Below are positions 24,342 through 33,100 of a stretch of DNA of 64,000 bases, one piece after another. Below the pieces are notes generated by a model. It had not been told where the DNA came from. It worked only from the letters and a program-made list of their open reading frames with translations, and did no database searches. Both the position numbers and the translations under genes were made by a program. How positions within the stretch are numbered: the stretch's first letter is position 1; each line of letters begins with the position of its first letter. This DNA comes from Paenibacillus xylanilyticus (GTDB lineage: Bacteria; Bacillota; Bacilli; Paenibacillales; Paenibacillaceae), in assembly GCF_009664365.1 (NCBI RefSeq), contig NZ_CP044310.1, positions 1,313,001-1,377,000 of the forward strand, read 5' to 3'.

Positions 24342-24377
24342 CACTCAAAATAGAGACAGTCGGCTAGGAGTGATCAC

Positions 24378-25793
24378 ATGCAATGGAACGATTTGAGAGA
24401 ACATAGACAATATCCCGAACTTACCAAACTGGATGGAGCTCGTGCAGCATATGAGCGGGACTATTCCAGACTAATTCATTCACCGACCTTCCGCCGGTTG
24501 CAGGGCAAATCCCAGGTGTTTGGTGCCGGAACAGGCGACTATTATCGCACCCGGTTAACCCACTCCCTTGAGGTTGCGCAGATCGCGCGAGAGGCGGCAA
24601 GAAGTCTGCTTCGTCGATACCCACAGGTGGACTGGAGTCAGGCGGACAGCCCGGGGCTTATTATTGATTCAGAAGTGGTGGAATGTGCCGCAATTGCACA
24701 TGATTTCGGACATCCGCCGTTTGGACATAAAGGGGAAGAAGTACTGGACGGCATATTGGATGACCTGATCAACACCGAGGTCAAGAAGATCATGAAGAAG
24801 AACCGCAGTGCGAAATCACCCCAGCAGGAGCCAGAGGTTCGTGCAGAGCTGAAGCGGAAATATGAGCATTTTGAAGGCAACGCACATAACTTCCGTCTCA
24901 TCATGTTCCTGGAGAAGCGGGAGGACATCGATGGATTGAATTTGTCCGATGCGGTGCTCCTTGGTATCAACAAATATCCTTATCCAGGTACGGAGAGCAA
25001 GAAGGGCATGTACCATCATGAGTGGCAATATATCCACGAGATACGTAATCGCTGGAACATGCCGGCTGGCAAAAAGACACTGGAAGCACAGCTCATGGAT
25101 CTCTGTGACGATATTGCGTACTCCGCACATGATTTGGAGGATGGCATTAAGGCAGGCAAAATCGAAGTGCATGAGCATTTCCTGCAGGATCCGCACATTC
25201 ATCGCCTGATTGTGGATAAAATTACTACACTCGAGGATCTGTTCTGGAATGGATGGACGAGAGAGGCGATTGGGCAAAAGGTAGAAGAAGTGCTTGCTTC
25301 GTTCCTGCGCGTTTGGAATGAGAAGATGCCGTTCTGCGAGCATGATTACTCCCGAACCCGCCGCGAGGTCAAGGCATACTGGGTAAGCCTCTTTGTGGGC
25401 AGCCTGGGCGTAATTGACGACGGGGATTGGAAGAAGGTGACGTTTGTCCGCGAAGATGCAGAGGATCTTGATATGCTGCGTACGGTGAGTGTGCTCAAGA
25501 GTTTTGCCTGGGTGACCATGATTCGTGATCTGCGCGTACAGCGTCTGCAAAAACGCAGTGAATGGATGATCAAGCGCCTGTGGGATGCGTTCCTGGACCC
25601 GGAAACGTCCAAATCCATCATTCCATCCGACTGGCTGCAGCGCTATGAGAAGGATCAGGCGAAGGCTCATCCGATCTGGACATGGGAGCACATGGTGATT
25701 GATTATATTGCAGGTATGACGGATGCGTTTGCCGAGAAAATATACAATGAATTGTACGGTCTGAAGGTAGGCTCCATCTACGATCTGGACTAA
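24378..25793 (+). CDS. dgt: Deoxyguanosinetriphosphate triphosphohydrolase-like protein
   Basis: This encodes 471 residues of the dGTPase branch of the HD superfamily. The metal-binding HD signature is visible: RTRLTHSLEV (about 54-63) gives the first His, AHDFGHPPFGHKGE (about 111-124) the HD pair and nearby His, and DLCDDIAYSAHDLEDG (about 235-250) the later Asp. N-terminal YERDYSRLIHSPTFRRLQGKSQVF is the family start motif. It hydrolyses dGTP or other dNTPs to the nucleoside and triphosphate, affecting dNTP pools. TAGGAGTG precedes the ATG. It is followed 18 bp later by the oxidoreductase, possibly in one transcript. Bacterial dGTPases can restrict phage, but nothing here points to that. 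Confidence 0.93.
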   Translation: MQWNDLREHRQYPELTKLDGARAAYERDYSRLIHSPTFRRLQGKSQVFGAGTGDYYRTRLTHSLEVAQIAREAARSLLRRYPQVDWSQADSPGLIIDSEVVECAAIAHDFGHPPFGHKGEEVLDGILDDLINTEVKKIMKKNRSAKSPQQEPEVRAELKRKYEHFEGNAHNFRLIMFLEKREDIDGLNLSDAVLLGINKYPYPGTESKKGMYHHEWQYIHEIRNRWNMPAGKKTLEAQLMDLCDDIAYSAHDLEDGIKAGKIEVHEHFLQDPHIHRLIVDKITTLEDLFWNGWTREAIGQKVEEVLASFLRVWNEKMPFCEHDYSRTRREVKAYWVSLFVGSLGVIDDGDWKKVTFVREDAEDLDMLRTVSVLKSFAWVTMIRDLRVQRLQKRSEWMIKRLWDAFLDPETSKSIIPSDWLQRYEKDQAKAHPIWTWEHMVIDYIAGMTDAFAEKIYNELYGLKVGSIYDLD

Positions 25794-25811
25794 AAATAAG
25801 GAGTGAGGAGC

Positions 25812-26858
25812 TTGGATACAAACATCGGCACAGGATCAAGTGAGCCGTTCAGTCTGGGCGTGCTCGACCTTGTGCCAAGGTTGAAAGGAGCTGCAGCGGA
25901 AGAGGCATTGCAGCAGTCTGTATCCTTGGCTCAACATGCCGAAGCTTGGGGATATACCCGGTACTGGACGTCCGAGCATCATGATATGGAGGAACTTGCA
26001 TCCGCATCGCCTGAAGTTTTGCTCTCGCATATTGGTGCGAGGACAGCAACCATTCAGCTGGGATCGGGTGCGGTGCTGCTGCCGCATTACAGTCCGCTGA
26101 AGGTGGCCGAGTCGTTTCGGCTGCTGGCTGCACTGTACCCAGGCAGAATTGAGCTGGGGCTGGGACGCGCGCCTGGAGGTGGGCCGCATGCCACCATGGC
26201 GCTAAGCGGCAATTATTTGCAGCATGTGTCCAAATTGCCTGAATCACTCGCGGCACTTACTGAATTGCTCGAGGATCGGTACAGCTATGAGGAGCATCGG
26301 GTAACGGCACGTCCAATCCCTGAACTTCCCGTATCCCTGTGGATGCTGGGTACCAACGTCAAGAGTGCCGAGTTTGCTGCACGGTTTGGCATGGGGTATG
26401 TGTTTGGGCAGTTTATGAGTGACGCCGATGGTACGGAAGCGGTAAAGCGGTATCGGGATGGGTTTATTCCCAGTAAAACAATGAATGAACCCCAAGTGAT
26501 GGCTGCGGTCAGTGCAATGTGTGCAGAGACTGAGGAGGAAGCTCGGGACTGGAGCCGCGAAATAGCAGATCGGCGAAGGAAGAGTGGACAAGATGTGCCA
26601 GCCCTGAACGCTCCAGAGAAGGAATCTAACTCTAGTACGGGGACTGGTGGTCAGATCAACATTGAGAAGGGCGAGGGTGAGGACGAAGCGCGCAAACATT
26701 TTGCAGGAACAGCGCCGCAGATCTGGGAACAATTCGGGCAGGTAAGCAAACGACTGGGGACGAAGCAATTTCTGGTAGTTACAGCCGGACCTGATTACGA
26801 GCGAAGACTTGCGTCTTATCGGTTACTTGCCGAGTTTGGTAAAACCATGGTGAAGTAA
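25812..26858 (+). CDS. LLM class flavin-dependent oxidoreductase (MsnO8-type)
   Basis: This encodes about 348 residues of the luciferase-like monooxygenase family. The N terminus FSLGVLDLVP followed by GYTRYWTSEHHDMEELASASPEVLL, then GSGAVLLPHYSPLKVAESFRLL and LGLGRAPGGG, matches the single-component MsnO8-like subgroup. These enzymes use reduced flavin; the substrate is not predictable. A hydrophilic, repeat-poor insert of ~35 residues (about 265-300, Ser/Gly/Glu-rich) near the C terminus looks unusual and may be a loop. The TTG at 25812 has AAGGAG 8 bases upstream; GTG 25803 is the alternative. It probably shares a transcript with dgt. Confidence 0.82.
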   Translation: MDTNIGTGSSEPFSLGVLDLVPRLKGAAAEEALQQSVSLAQHAEAWGYTRYWTSEHHDMEELASASPEVLLSHIGARTATIQLGSGAVLLPHYSPLKVAESFRLLAALYPGRIELGLGRAPGGGPHATMALSGNYLQHVSKLPESLAALTELLEDRYSYEEHRVTARPIPELPVSLWMLGTNVKSAEFAARFGMGYVFGQFMSDADGTEAVKRYRDGFIPSKTMNEPQVMAAVSAMCAETEEEARDWSREIADRRRKSGQDVPALNAPEKESNSSTGTGGQINIEKGEGEDEARKHFAGTAPQIWEQFGQVSKRLGTKQFLVVTAGPDYERRLASYRLLAEFGKTMVK

Positions 26859-27050
26859 GCGGTGCAGTTCCTGTTTTCATAGGATAATCCTCACAATTTA
26901 ACATGTTGAAGGGTTGCAGATCGGTATTCTCCGCATGCTGCAGCTCTTTTCCATTTTATCTCGCTGATGCTTTCGCATGTATTCCTATGAAATCAACGTG
27001 TTTACGAGGCACAAGTTTTTACAAAACGAAGCATGTCTTAAACAAAATAA

Positions 27051-27059
27051 TGTTATAAT
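27051..27059 (+). promoter_or_regulatory. Extended -10 promoter of chemoreceptor gene
   Basis: TGTTATAAT is a perfect extended -10 (TGnTATAAT), 131 bp upstream of the chemoreceptor ATG. The leader that follows can form alternative pairings: TTCGG (27151-27155) can pair with CCGAA at 27144-27148 or at 27163-27167. The gene-free stretch 26859-27189 holds only this and a weak GTTGCAG/CTGCAGC hairpin near 26918-26952. Confidence 0.55.
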
Positions 27060-27189
27060 ACTTTACGTCAGTTTACCCATAGATATATGATAAAAGAGTA
27101 TTTTGCAAGATGCCAAAAGAAGGGTAAAACCAAGACCAAAGAACCGAAAATTCGGAGGTAGGCCGAATCCGGTATAAGGGGGAAATCAC

Positions 27190-28902
27190 ATGTTCAGCAG
27201 ATTCAAGATCAGGAGTATCGGTCTGCGTATCAGCATCGCGTTCTATTTGTTAATCCTCTGTTTAATTCTCCTTAGTGTCACCATTGTTATCCGGTTAAAC
27301 TCTATGGAAGCCAACACCAATGAGATAACGGGGAACTGGATGCCTTCGATTCAGCAAATCAATAGGTTGAACTATACCACCGAACATATTTTGTCATTGA
27401 GTTACCGGCACTTTGATGCTCAGGATGGAGACAAGGCAGAACTCGCTGAAGAGCGTACCAACTATATTCGTGAAACGACACAGGCGATCAAAATATACGA
27501 TCAGCAGGATAAGGCGACAGACGAACAGGAGCACTGGGACGCATTCAAGACGAAGTGGGCGGCTTACCTTAAGCTGAATACCCAAGCGATCAATTTGAGT
27601 GATCAAGGACAATCCCAGCTGGCGAAGGAAGTTTCGGAAAAAGGGGCTGAATCCTTCGATGCCATGCAGGTCGATCTGGACTATCTGGTCGAATACAATC
27701 AGAATCAGTCGGATCTCTCGGCAGCGCAAACCATCAGGTCGGTGCAGAATGGCCGAATGATCATTATTGTAGGGGTGCTGATCATGATTGCGATCACGGC
27801 GATCGCGATTCCGATTATCCGTTCGCAGGTCGTGAAACCGCTGCTCCGGGTTATTAGTGCAGTGAAGCTGATTGCAGAAGGCCAACTGAATGTGCAGGAT
27901 ATACATACCAAGCACGAAGATGAAGTAGGGCTCTTGGCTAAAGCGGTAAACACGATGAAAGGAAATCTGACTTCCATGGTGTTGAATGTCAGACGTGTTG
28001 CCGAAGCGGTGAATCGTCAGAGCAACGAGCTGGCCATCTCTTCGGAAGAAGTCAAAATTGGAAGTCAGCAGATTGCCATTACGATGGAAGAGTCAGCTAA
28101 GGCTGCAGAGAGTCAGGCCGTAACGGCAGTTGAATCAGCACGTGCGGTTGAGGGATTGAACGAGCACATTCAGCAGCATGCCAATCAAGGGAGCAAGCTT
28201 AGTGCGATGTCAGAACGTGTGCTGGAGCAGGGATTGAATGGACGCAAGGCCATGGAGCAATCCGTGCAGCAAATGCAGCAAATTTCCGGGGCTGTCTCGG
28301 CTTCGATGGAGCGGATGGAGCAGCTAAACCGTAAAAACGAGGATATTTCCAAGCTGGTCCAAGTGATTCGTGACATCGCAAGGCAGACCAACCTGCTGGC
28401 ATTGAATGCTTCCATTGAGGCGGCCCGTGCTGGAGAGAGTGGTCGTGGGTTCGCCGTGGTGGCATCCGAGGTACGGAAGTTATCGGAAGCGGTGCAGACT
28501 TCAGTGGAGGAAATTACAGTGATTACGGAAGATATCCAGCAGGATTCCCAGGGAGTTGTGGCTGAATTGCGTACAGGTGTCCGGGAGACTGAACTGGGGC
28601 AGGAACATGTACGAACGTCGGGGAATCTATTCCGGAATATTAATGAATCTGTGGAGGAAATGGTTCACGTGATTGGCACGATGACAGCCGGGTTGGAAGG
28701 CATGCAGGATGCAAGTGGACGCATGAATGATTTTAGCCAACAGATCTCGGCAGTATCGGAGCAATCTGCAGCAAGCGTAGAGGAAGTTTCGGCTTCGGCT
28801 GAAGAACAGGTAAGCTCCATGGAAACGATTAGCGGCAGCATTCAATCACTGAAGGAATTGTCGGATGACCTGCTTGCTTCCATCGAAAAATTAAAAATAT
28901 AA
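27190..28902 (+). CDS. Methyl-accepting chemotaxis protein
   Basis: This encodes 570 residues. An N-terminal membrane helix (about 14-34) is followed by a ~155-residue extracellular four-helix-bundle sensor. A second helix (about 190-212) leads to a HAMP domain (about 212-265) and the cytoplasmic signalling bundle. The hairpin tip reads [19 protein letters not shown] with [16 protein letters not shown], the invariant receptor signature. It relays a ligand signal to CheA/CheW. No ligand can be named. AAGGGGG lies before the ATG. It is the only chemotaxis gene in the window, and the methyltransferase gene follows after 41 bp. Confidence 0.95.
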   Translation: MFSRFKIRSIGLRISIAFYLLILCLILLSVTIVIRLNSMEANTNEITGNWMPSIQQINRLNYTTEHILSLSYRHFDAQDGDKAELAEERTNYIRETTQAIKIYDQQDKATDEQEHWDAFKTKWAAYLKLNTQAINLSDQGQSQLAKEVSEKGAESFDAMQVDLDYLVEYNQNQSDLSAAQTIRSVQNGRMIIIVGVLIMIAITAIAIPIIRSQVVKPLLRVISAVKLIAEGQLNVQDIHTKHEDEVGLLAKAVNTMKGNLTSMVLNVRRVAEAVNRQSNELAISSEEVKIGSQQIAITMEESAKAAESQAVTAVESARAVEGLNEHIQQHANQGSKLSAMSERVLEQGLNGRKAMEQSVQQMQQISGAVSASMERMEQLNRKNEDISKLVQVIRDIARQTNLLALNASIEAARAGESGRGFAVVASEVRKLSEAVQTSVEEITVITEDIQQDSQGVVAELRTGVRETELGQEHVRTSGNLFRNINESVEEMVHVIGTMTAGLEGMQDASGRMNDFSQQISAVSEQSAASVEEVSASAEEQVSSMETISGSIQSLKELSDDLLASIEKLKI

Positions 28903-28943
28903 ACCTTCTTCTTATAATAGAAGAAACATGAAGGACGGCTGCA

Positions 28944-29933
28944 ATGTTGACTGAAAGCAATTCGACCGACATCACAAGGAGTTCAATTAACCAAGATTAC
29001 ATCTACACGTTTGCCTGTCATGAGAATGAGCGTGAATTATGCTCGCTCGAGCTCCATGCATTGTTTGGTTCCAGGCTGGAAATGAATTCGAATTTACGCT
29101 CATATGTCCGGTCCAGTATATGCATTCCACCAGGCAGAAGTCCGTTTATTCATGGAAGGCTGGACGTGATATCGGAAGCGGACAGCGTGAATGATTTGCT
29201 TCCGGCTGCAGCGAAGATTGAATTGCTTCCGGAAGAAACGTTCAAAGTGGTATGTCTGAAAGAAGGAGACCATATGCCTGATTATGAACATTCCCGTCAG
29301 CTGGAAAGAGAAGTGGGAATGTGCATCAAGGGCAAGGCGCAGATGAAGCACCCGAAAGTGACCTTTGGACTAATACAAACAGGTAGAAAATGGATCTTGG
29401 GTCAGTGGACAGAAGCGGATCGATCGTGGCACAGTCATCAGCAGAAGCCGCAAAATTACTCCACGGGTTTCGGAGTTGCGCTGGCCAGATCTCTCGTTAA
29501 CATTGCCGTACCAAACATTCTGAACCAGCGGCTGCTTGATCCATGCTGCGGCATGGGTACGGTAGTCATCGAAGCACTCTCCATGGGGATCGAGGCAAGA
29601 GGGAACGACCTGAATCCGCTGGCCATTCAGGGAGCACGCATCAATCTGCCGCACTTTGGTTATGATCCGGCTTGCCTTACGCTGGGTGACATGAATGAAT
29701 TAGAGGGATCTTACGACGCAGCGATTTTGGATATGCCCTATAATCTGTGTTCCGTCCTTCCGGATGAAGACCAGCGCGTCATGCTCACAAGTCTGCGCAG
29801 GCTGGCGAAACGGGCTGTAGTTGTCTCCACGGAATGGGTGGAAGAGCATTTGCTTGCAGCGGGGTGGGAAGTGAATCAGTATTGCGCTGTGCGGAAAGGA
29901 ACGTTTATACGTCACGTTTGGTTATGCACATAG
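28944..29933 (+). CDS. TRM11-like SAM-dependent RNA methyltransferase
   Basis: This encodes 329 residues. The C-terminal methyltransferase domain (about 165-329) shows LLDPCCGMGTVVIEAL (SAM-binding motif I), GNDLNPLAIQGARINL and the catalytic-type DMPYNL, as in the TRM11/THUMP group that methylates guanosines in RNA. The N-terminal half has weak resemblance to a THUMP-type RNA-binding region. The target is not predictable; rRNA or tRNA are both possible. AGGACGG precedes the ATG. It may be co-transcribed with the chemoreceptor and ends at the strong terminator at 29948. Confidence 0.8.
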   Translation: MLTESNSTDITRSSINQDYIYTFACHENERELCSLELHALFGSRLEMNSNLRSYVRSSICIPPGRSPFIHGRLDVISEADSVNDLLPAAAKIELLPEETFKVVCLKEGDHMPDYEHSRQLEREVGMCIKGKAQMKHPKVTFGLIQTGRKWILGQWTEADRSWHSHQQKPQNYSTGFGVALARSLVNIAVPNILNQRLLDPCCGMGTVVIEALSMGIEARGNDLNPLAIQGARINLPHFGYDPACLTLGDMNELEGSYDAAILDMPYNLCSVLPDEDQRVMLTSLRRLAKRAVVVSTEWVEEHLLAAGWEVNQYCAVRKGTFIRHVWLCT

Positions 29934-29947
29934 TTATATAGTAGAAG

Positions 29948-29994
29948 AAAACCTCCAACTCGGAAGAAATGATTTCCGGGTGTGGAGGTTTTTT
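29948..29994 (+). terminator. Strong terminator after methyltransferase gene
   Basis: AAACCTCCA pairs with TGGAGGTTT, with CGGAA/TTCCG pairing inside, followed by a T tract. It lies about 15 bp after the stop codon and ends the rightward transcript before the convergent dehydrogenase gene. Confidence 0.9.
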
Positions 29995-30058
29995 ATATCC
30001 ATTTTTAGAAATAATGATAAGGTATTTGTACAATTACGCATGGAAAATGGAGGACGAA

Positions 30059-31015
30059 TTAGTATTTATGACTATAGTCGACCAGGTTGAGCGGCAATGT
30101 TTTGCCCGCCAGGTAAGCTTCCAAATTTTCTACAAAAATATCAAGTGCCCGATCCGTATATTGCTCCGTACTTCCCGCGATATGGGGGGTAATTAACACA
30201 TTATCCTTTTGCCATAATGGATGCTTCGCAGGAAGGGGTTCTTCTTCAAAAACATCCAATGCAGCATAGGCGACCTGACCGCTATCCAGTGCACGAATCA
30301 GTGCTTCAGTGTCTACACTTGGACCTCGTCCTACATTGACGAAGCAGGAGCCTTTCTTGAAATGTTCGAATGCGGTTTGATCATACAAATGATGGGTTTC
30401 GTCTGTGAGGGGCAAGATGTTGATGACATAATCACCTTTGCCCAAAGCTTCATGCAGTCCGGACATATCGTACATATGATCGACATTAGGAACGTCTTTG
30501 CCGGACCGGCGAACCCCGATGACATTCATGCCAAACGCCTTGAGAATACGGGCAGCTTCGGTGCCGATCTCTCCTACACCAACAATGACAGCCGTTTTGC
30601 CGTGCAGCTCTGGCAGTGGTTTGCCGGGATTTTTCCACTCGGCTTGCTGTTGATGAAGCATGGCTTGTCTCAGCCAGCGGCTGTGCGATAACATCATGCC
30701 TACAATAATTTCAGTGATCGGGATGGCATGTACGCCATTGGCACTGGTCACCTGAATATTTTTTTGCTCCAAATCCGAGAAGGGTAGGTTATCCACACCT
30801 GCGGACCAGACCTGTACCCATTTCAGGAGGCTGTCCTTCTTCAGGGCGTGTTCGGTGACGAGTGGAGACCAGCCAACAATGATTTCGGCTTCTGTTAACT
30901 CGGCAGGGTCAATCTCCTTGGCTTTGCTGACGGTCAGCGTATAGCCGGGTGCGGCGTCTAAAATGCGCTGCTGCTGCTCCGCAGATAAAGATGGAAAACA
31001 TACAATTTTACCCAT
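30059..31015 (-). CDS. D-2-hydroxyacid dehydrogenase, NAD(P)-binding
   Basis: This encodes 318 residues of the D-isomer 2-hydroxyacid dehydrogenase family. The Rossmann motif is GVGEIGTEAARIL (about 145-157). Catalytic positions fit: Arg in VNVGRGPSVD, Glu in DVFEEEPLP, and His in ITPHIAGS. These enzymes interconvert 2-ketoacids and D-2-hydroxyacids; the substrate is not clear, and divergent members resemble glyoxylate/hydroxypyruvate reductases. The start at 31015 is preceded by AGGAGGTTACACACT. A longer frame to 31159 has no support. It lies divergent to thpR, with 187 bp between the two starts. Confidence 0.85.
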   Translation of the reverse strand: MGKIVCFPSLSAEQQQRILDAAPGYTLTVSKAKEIDPAELTEAEIIVGWSPLVTEHALKKDSLLKWVQVWSAGVDNLPFSDLEQKNIQVTSANGVHAIPITEIIVGMMLSHSRWLRQAMLHQQQAEWKNPGKPLPELHGKTAVIVGVGEIGTEAARILKAFGMNVIGVRRSGKDVPNVDHMYDMSGLHEALGKGDYVINILPLTDETHHLYDQTAFEHFKKGSCFVNVGRGPSVDTEALIRALDSGQVAYAALDVFEEEPLPAKHPLWQKDNVLITPHIAGSTEQYTDRALDIFVENLEAYLAGKTLPLNLVDYSHKY

Positions 31016-31202
31016 AGTGTGTAACCTCCTGAATTCAATTGAGTTGTGAGATAAGTGTAGCAGATTTGAGAAAATGCTGCAGAAAGGCAGGAGTGCAGCC
31101 TCATGTGCAAGTGCTGACATTTGTGTCAATCTATAATTACCCAACTTGAAACAGGACATATGATTATGAAATAATAGAACGAACTTTAGAGAGGTGTATA
31201 CG

Positions 31203-31808
31203 ATGATGAATAACTATTCATATACGGATCTACCATCACGGCGGGAAAGATTATTTACGGCAATACGTCTTCCGGCACCTATTCAGGAATCCCTTCAACT
31301 CGATGCAGAAATGGTGAAGAACGGACTTGATTTTCGCAAATGGACAGACCATCGGGATTACCATATCACGCTGCAATTTCTGGGAGATACACTGGTGAGT
31401 GATATTGGGCATCTGCGGAAAGCGCTGCGCATGGCGAGTACAGGGATTCAGCCGTTTGAACTGCAAACTTCCGGGTGGGGAACTTTCGGTCTGAAAGATG
31501 CTCCGAAGGTGTTGTGGAGGGGTGTGGACGGCGAACGGGAGTCTTTGAATCTTCTTCACAAGCGGATTCTGGAGGCCACATCGACACTTGGATATGAAGC
31601 AGAGCTGAGACCTTACTCTCCGCACATTACAATTGCACGCAAATTTCTGGGTTTAGCCCCAGGAAATGAAGATAAAGGGATTTATGGGGTGCTTCCGGAA
31701 CATTCCTTGGGTGCTAAATCATGGATTGTGGAGGACTTTGTACTTTATGTGACCAGGCTTGGACAATCGCCGATGTATGAGGTTGTGGATACGTTTTCAT
31801 TTTCCTGA
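31203..31808 (+). CDS. thpR: RNA 2-prime,3-prime-cyclic phosphodiesterase
   Basis: This encodes 201 residues of the 2H phosphoesterase superfamily. The two HxTx motifs that define the active site are HITLQFLG (about 59-66) and HITIARKF (about 142-149). The enzyme opens 2-prime,3-prime-cyclic phosphates on RNA, leaving a 2-prime phosphate. The N-terminal RLFTAIRLPAPIQ is typical of the LigT/ThpR group. GAGAGGTG lies 7 bases before ATG 31203; GTG 31194 overlaps that site. It is transcribed on its own, followed by a promoter for the hydrolase gene. Confidence 0.9.
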   Translation: MMNNYSYTDLPSRRERLFTAIRLPAPIQESLQLDAEMVKNGLDFRKWTDHRDYHITLQFLGDTLVSDIGHLRKALRMASTGIQPFELQTSGWGTFGLKDAPKVLWRGVDGERESLNLLHKRILEATSTLGYEAELRPYSPHITIARKFLGLAPGNEDKGIYGVLPEHSLGAKSWIVEDFVLYVTRLGQSPMYEVVDTFSFS

Positions 31809-31835
31809 AACTCGTTTTTATGACATAAAATCACA

Positions 31836-31864
31836 TTGACATTACGTTTATCCCTATGTAATAT
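31836..31864 (+). promoter_or_regulatory. SigmaA-type promoter of cell-wall hydrolase gene
   Basis: TTGACA (31836-31841), a 17-bp spacer and TAATAT (31859-31864) form a near-consensus promoter, 75 bp before the hydrolase ATG. Confidence 0.75.
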
Positions 31865-31939
31865 TAGCCATCGTTATTCAAATTCTTTTTTTTGGGTTAC
31901 TTAGTTAAGGGAATTGTTGCGACAGGAGGAATCTTACGA

Positions 31940-32800
31940 ATGGATATTATAAGCAAGAATCGTTGGGTAGCACCGATGTTATCTGTGCTGCTTGTATGTA
32001 TAGTGGGGGTTAATGTAGTCCAGGCAACTGGGAAATGGAACGAGGCAAGTGATAGTAAACAGATGACCGATCTGGCGGCTTCTGTGCAAAATAGCGCATC
32101 ATCTTCTTCTGCTGGGGACAGGCGGATGATGTCAGACGGGACAAGTCTGTCTGCTGATTCATCGAATCATACGGCAAACTGGACGGCTTCCTTGCCAGCC
32201 AAGGACTGGCTTACGGATGCTCAGGAAGAACAGGAATTGAAAGAAGCCAAGGCCAAGCATAAGGCCAGAGCTGCTGCTGCGGCCAAAGCCAAAAAAGAAG
32301 CTGCCTTGAAATTGGCCAAAATAGAGAAGGCCAAAGCGGCTGCTGCTGTAACAACTCCCCCCCAAAAACTTTACTTTACGCGGACTGAGCTTTTGAACCA
32401 GGAGGACTCAAAACTTGCAACCTGGTCATACAGTGTGTCCGATAAAGAGCTGCTTCTGCTGCAAAAAATTGTCATGGCAGAGGCGGAAGGTGAACCGTAC
32501 GAAGGCAAAGTGGCAGTTGCCAATGTTGTCTTAAACCGGCTGCGGTCAGCCAATTTTCCCGATACTATTTATAAGGTAATCTATCAGAAGTCTCAATTCA
32601 GCCCGGTAGCCAACGGACGTCTGAAGCGTGTAGTTCCCAATGAGGACAGCGTGAAGGCAGTGAATGCTGCACTGAATGGACGGAAGGAAGTCGCTGATGA
32701 TACGTATTATTTCTTGTCATTAACGCTTGCCGATGATCTGACTGTTGCCCATTCGAAGAAAAAAGTGAAAACGATCGGTCATCATACTTTTTACAAGTAA
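31940..32800 (+). CDS. SleB-like cell wall hydrolase
   Basis: This encodes 286 residues. An N-terminal hydrophobic helix (about 9-30) acts as signal or membrane anchor. A Ser-rich stretch follows, then an Ala/Lys-rich charged helix (about 95-140, repeated AKAK). The C-terminal Hydrolase_2 domain (about 180-286) shows MAEAEGEPYEGKVAVANVVLNR and QFSPVANGR with the catalytic-type Glu. These are peptidoglycan lytic enzymes related to the spore cortex hydrolase SleB. The promoter looks housekeeping, not sporulation-type, so a vegetative or germination role is open. AGGAGGAAT precedes ATG 31940. The frame is extended to 31892 without support. Confidence 0.85.
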   Translation: MDIISKNRWVAPMLSVLLVCIVGVNVVQATGKWNEASDSKQMTDLAASVQNSASSSSAGDRRMMSDGTSLSADSSNHTANWTASLPAKDWLTDAQEEQELKEAKAKHKARAAAAAKAKKEAALKLAKIEKAKAAAAVTTPPQKLYFTRTELLNQEDSKLATWSYSVSDKELLLLQKIVMAEAEGEPYEGKVAVANVVLNRLRSANFPDTIYKVIYQKSQFSPVANGRLKRVVPNEDSVKAVNAALNGRKEVADDTYYFLSLTLADDLTVAHSKKKVKTIGHHTFYK

Positions 32801-32967
32801 TTGATCTGAAAATTCTGCAAACAGGCAGGGTAGTTAATGTATTCACATTACACGAACCTTTGAAAACACCTGAAACAGAGTTTTATTTCGGTATTTACAT
32901 GGATCTCTTTCCTATAAATTACCCTTTTTTCTGGTAAAACATACGTTTATTTTAAAGGAAATTGAAG

Positions 32968-33000
32968 AAGGTTCCCTTCCAAAATGAGAAGGGAACCTTT
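32968..33000 (+). terminator. Terminator after SleB-like gene
   Basis: AAGGTTCCCTTC pairs with GAAGGGAACCTT across an 8-base loop and runs into TTTTC. The stem is perfect over 12 bp. It lies between convergent genes and could serve both directions. Confidence 0.9.
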
Positions 33001-33100
33001 TCTGTATGCATTTCGTTTCAAATGAGTTGATGATAATCATAAGACATGTCTATCTACATTCAACCCCCTCCTAGAAGAGCTCCAAGGGCCCTTAGAGGCC

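Noticed and set aside
24378..25793. dGTPase as an anti-phage defence gene
   Set aside because: Nothing around it (no defence island, no phage trigger) supports this over ordinary nucleotide metabolism.
27060..27189. c-di-GMP riboswitch before the chemoreceptor gene
   Set aside because: The conserved GGACGCAAAGCC core of class I is absent, and the remaining pairing does not fit the fold.
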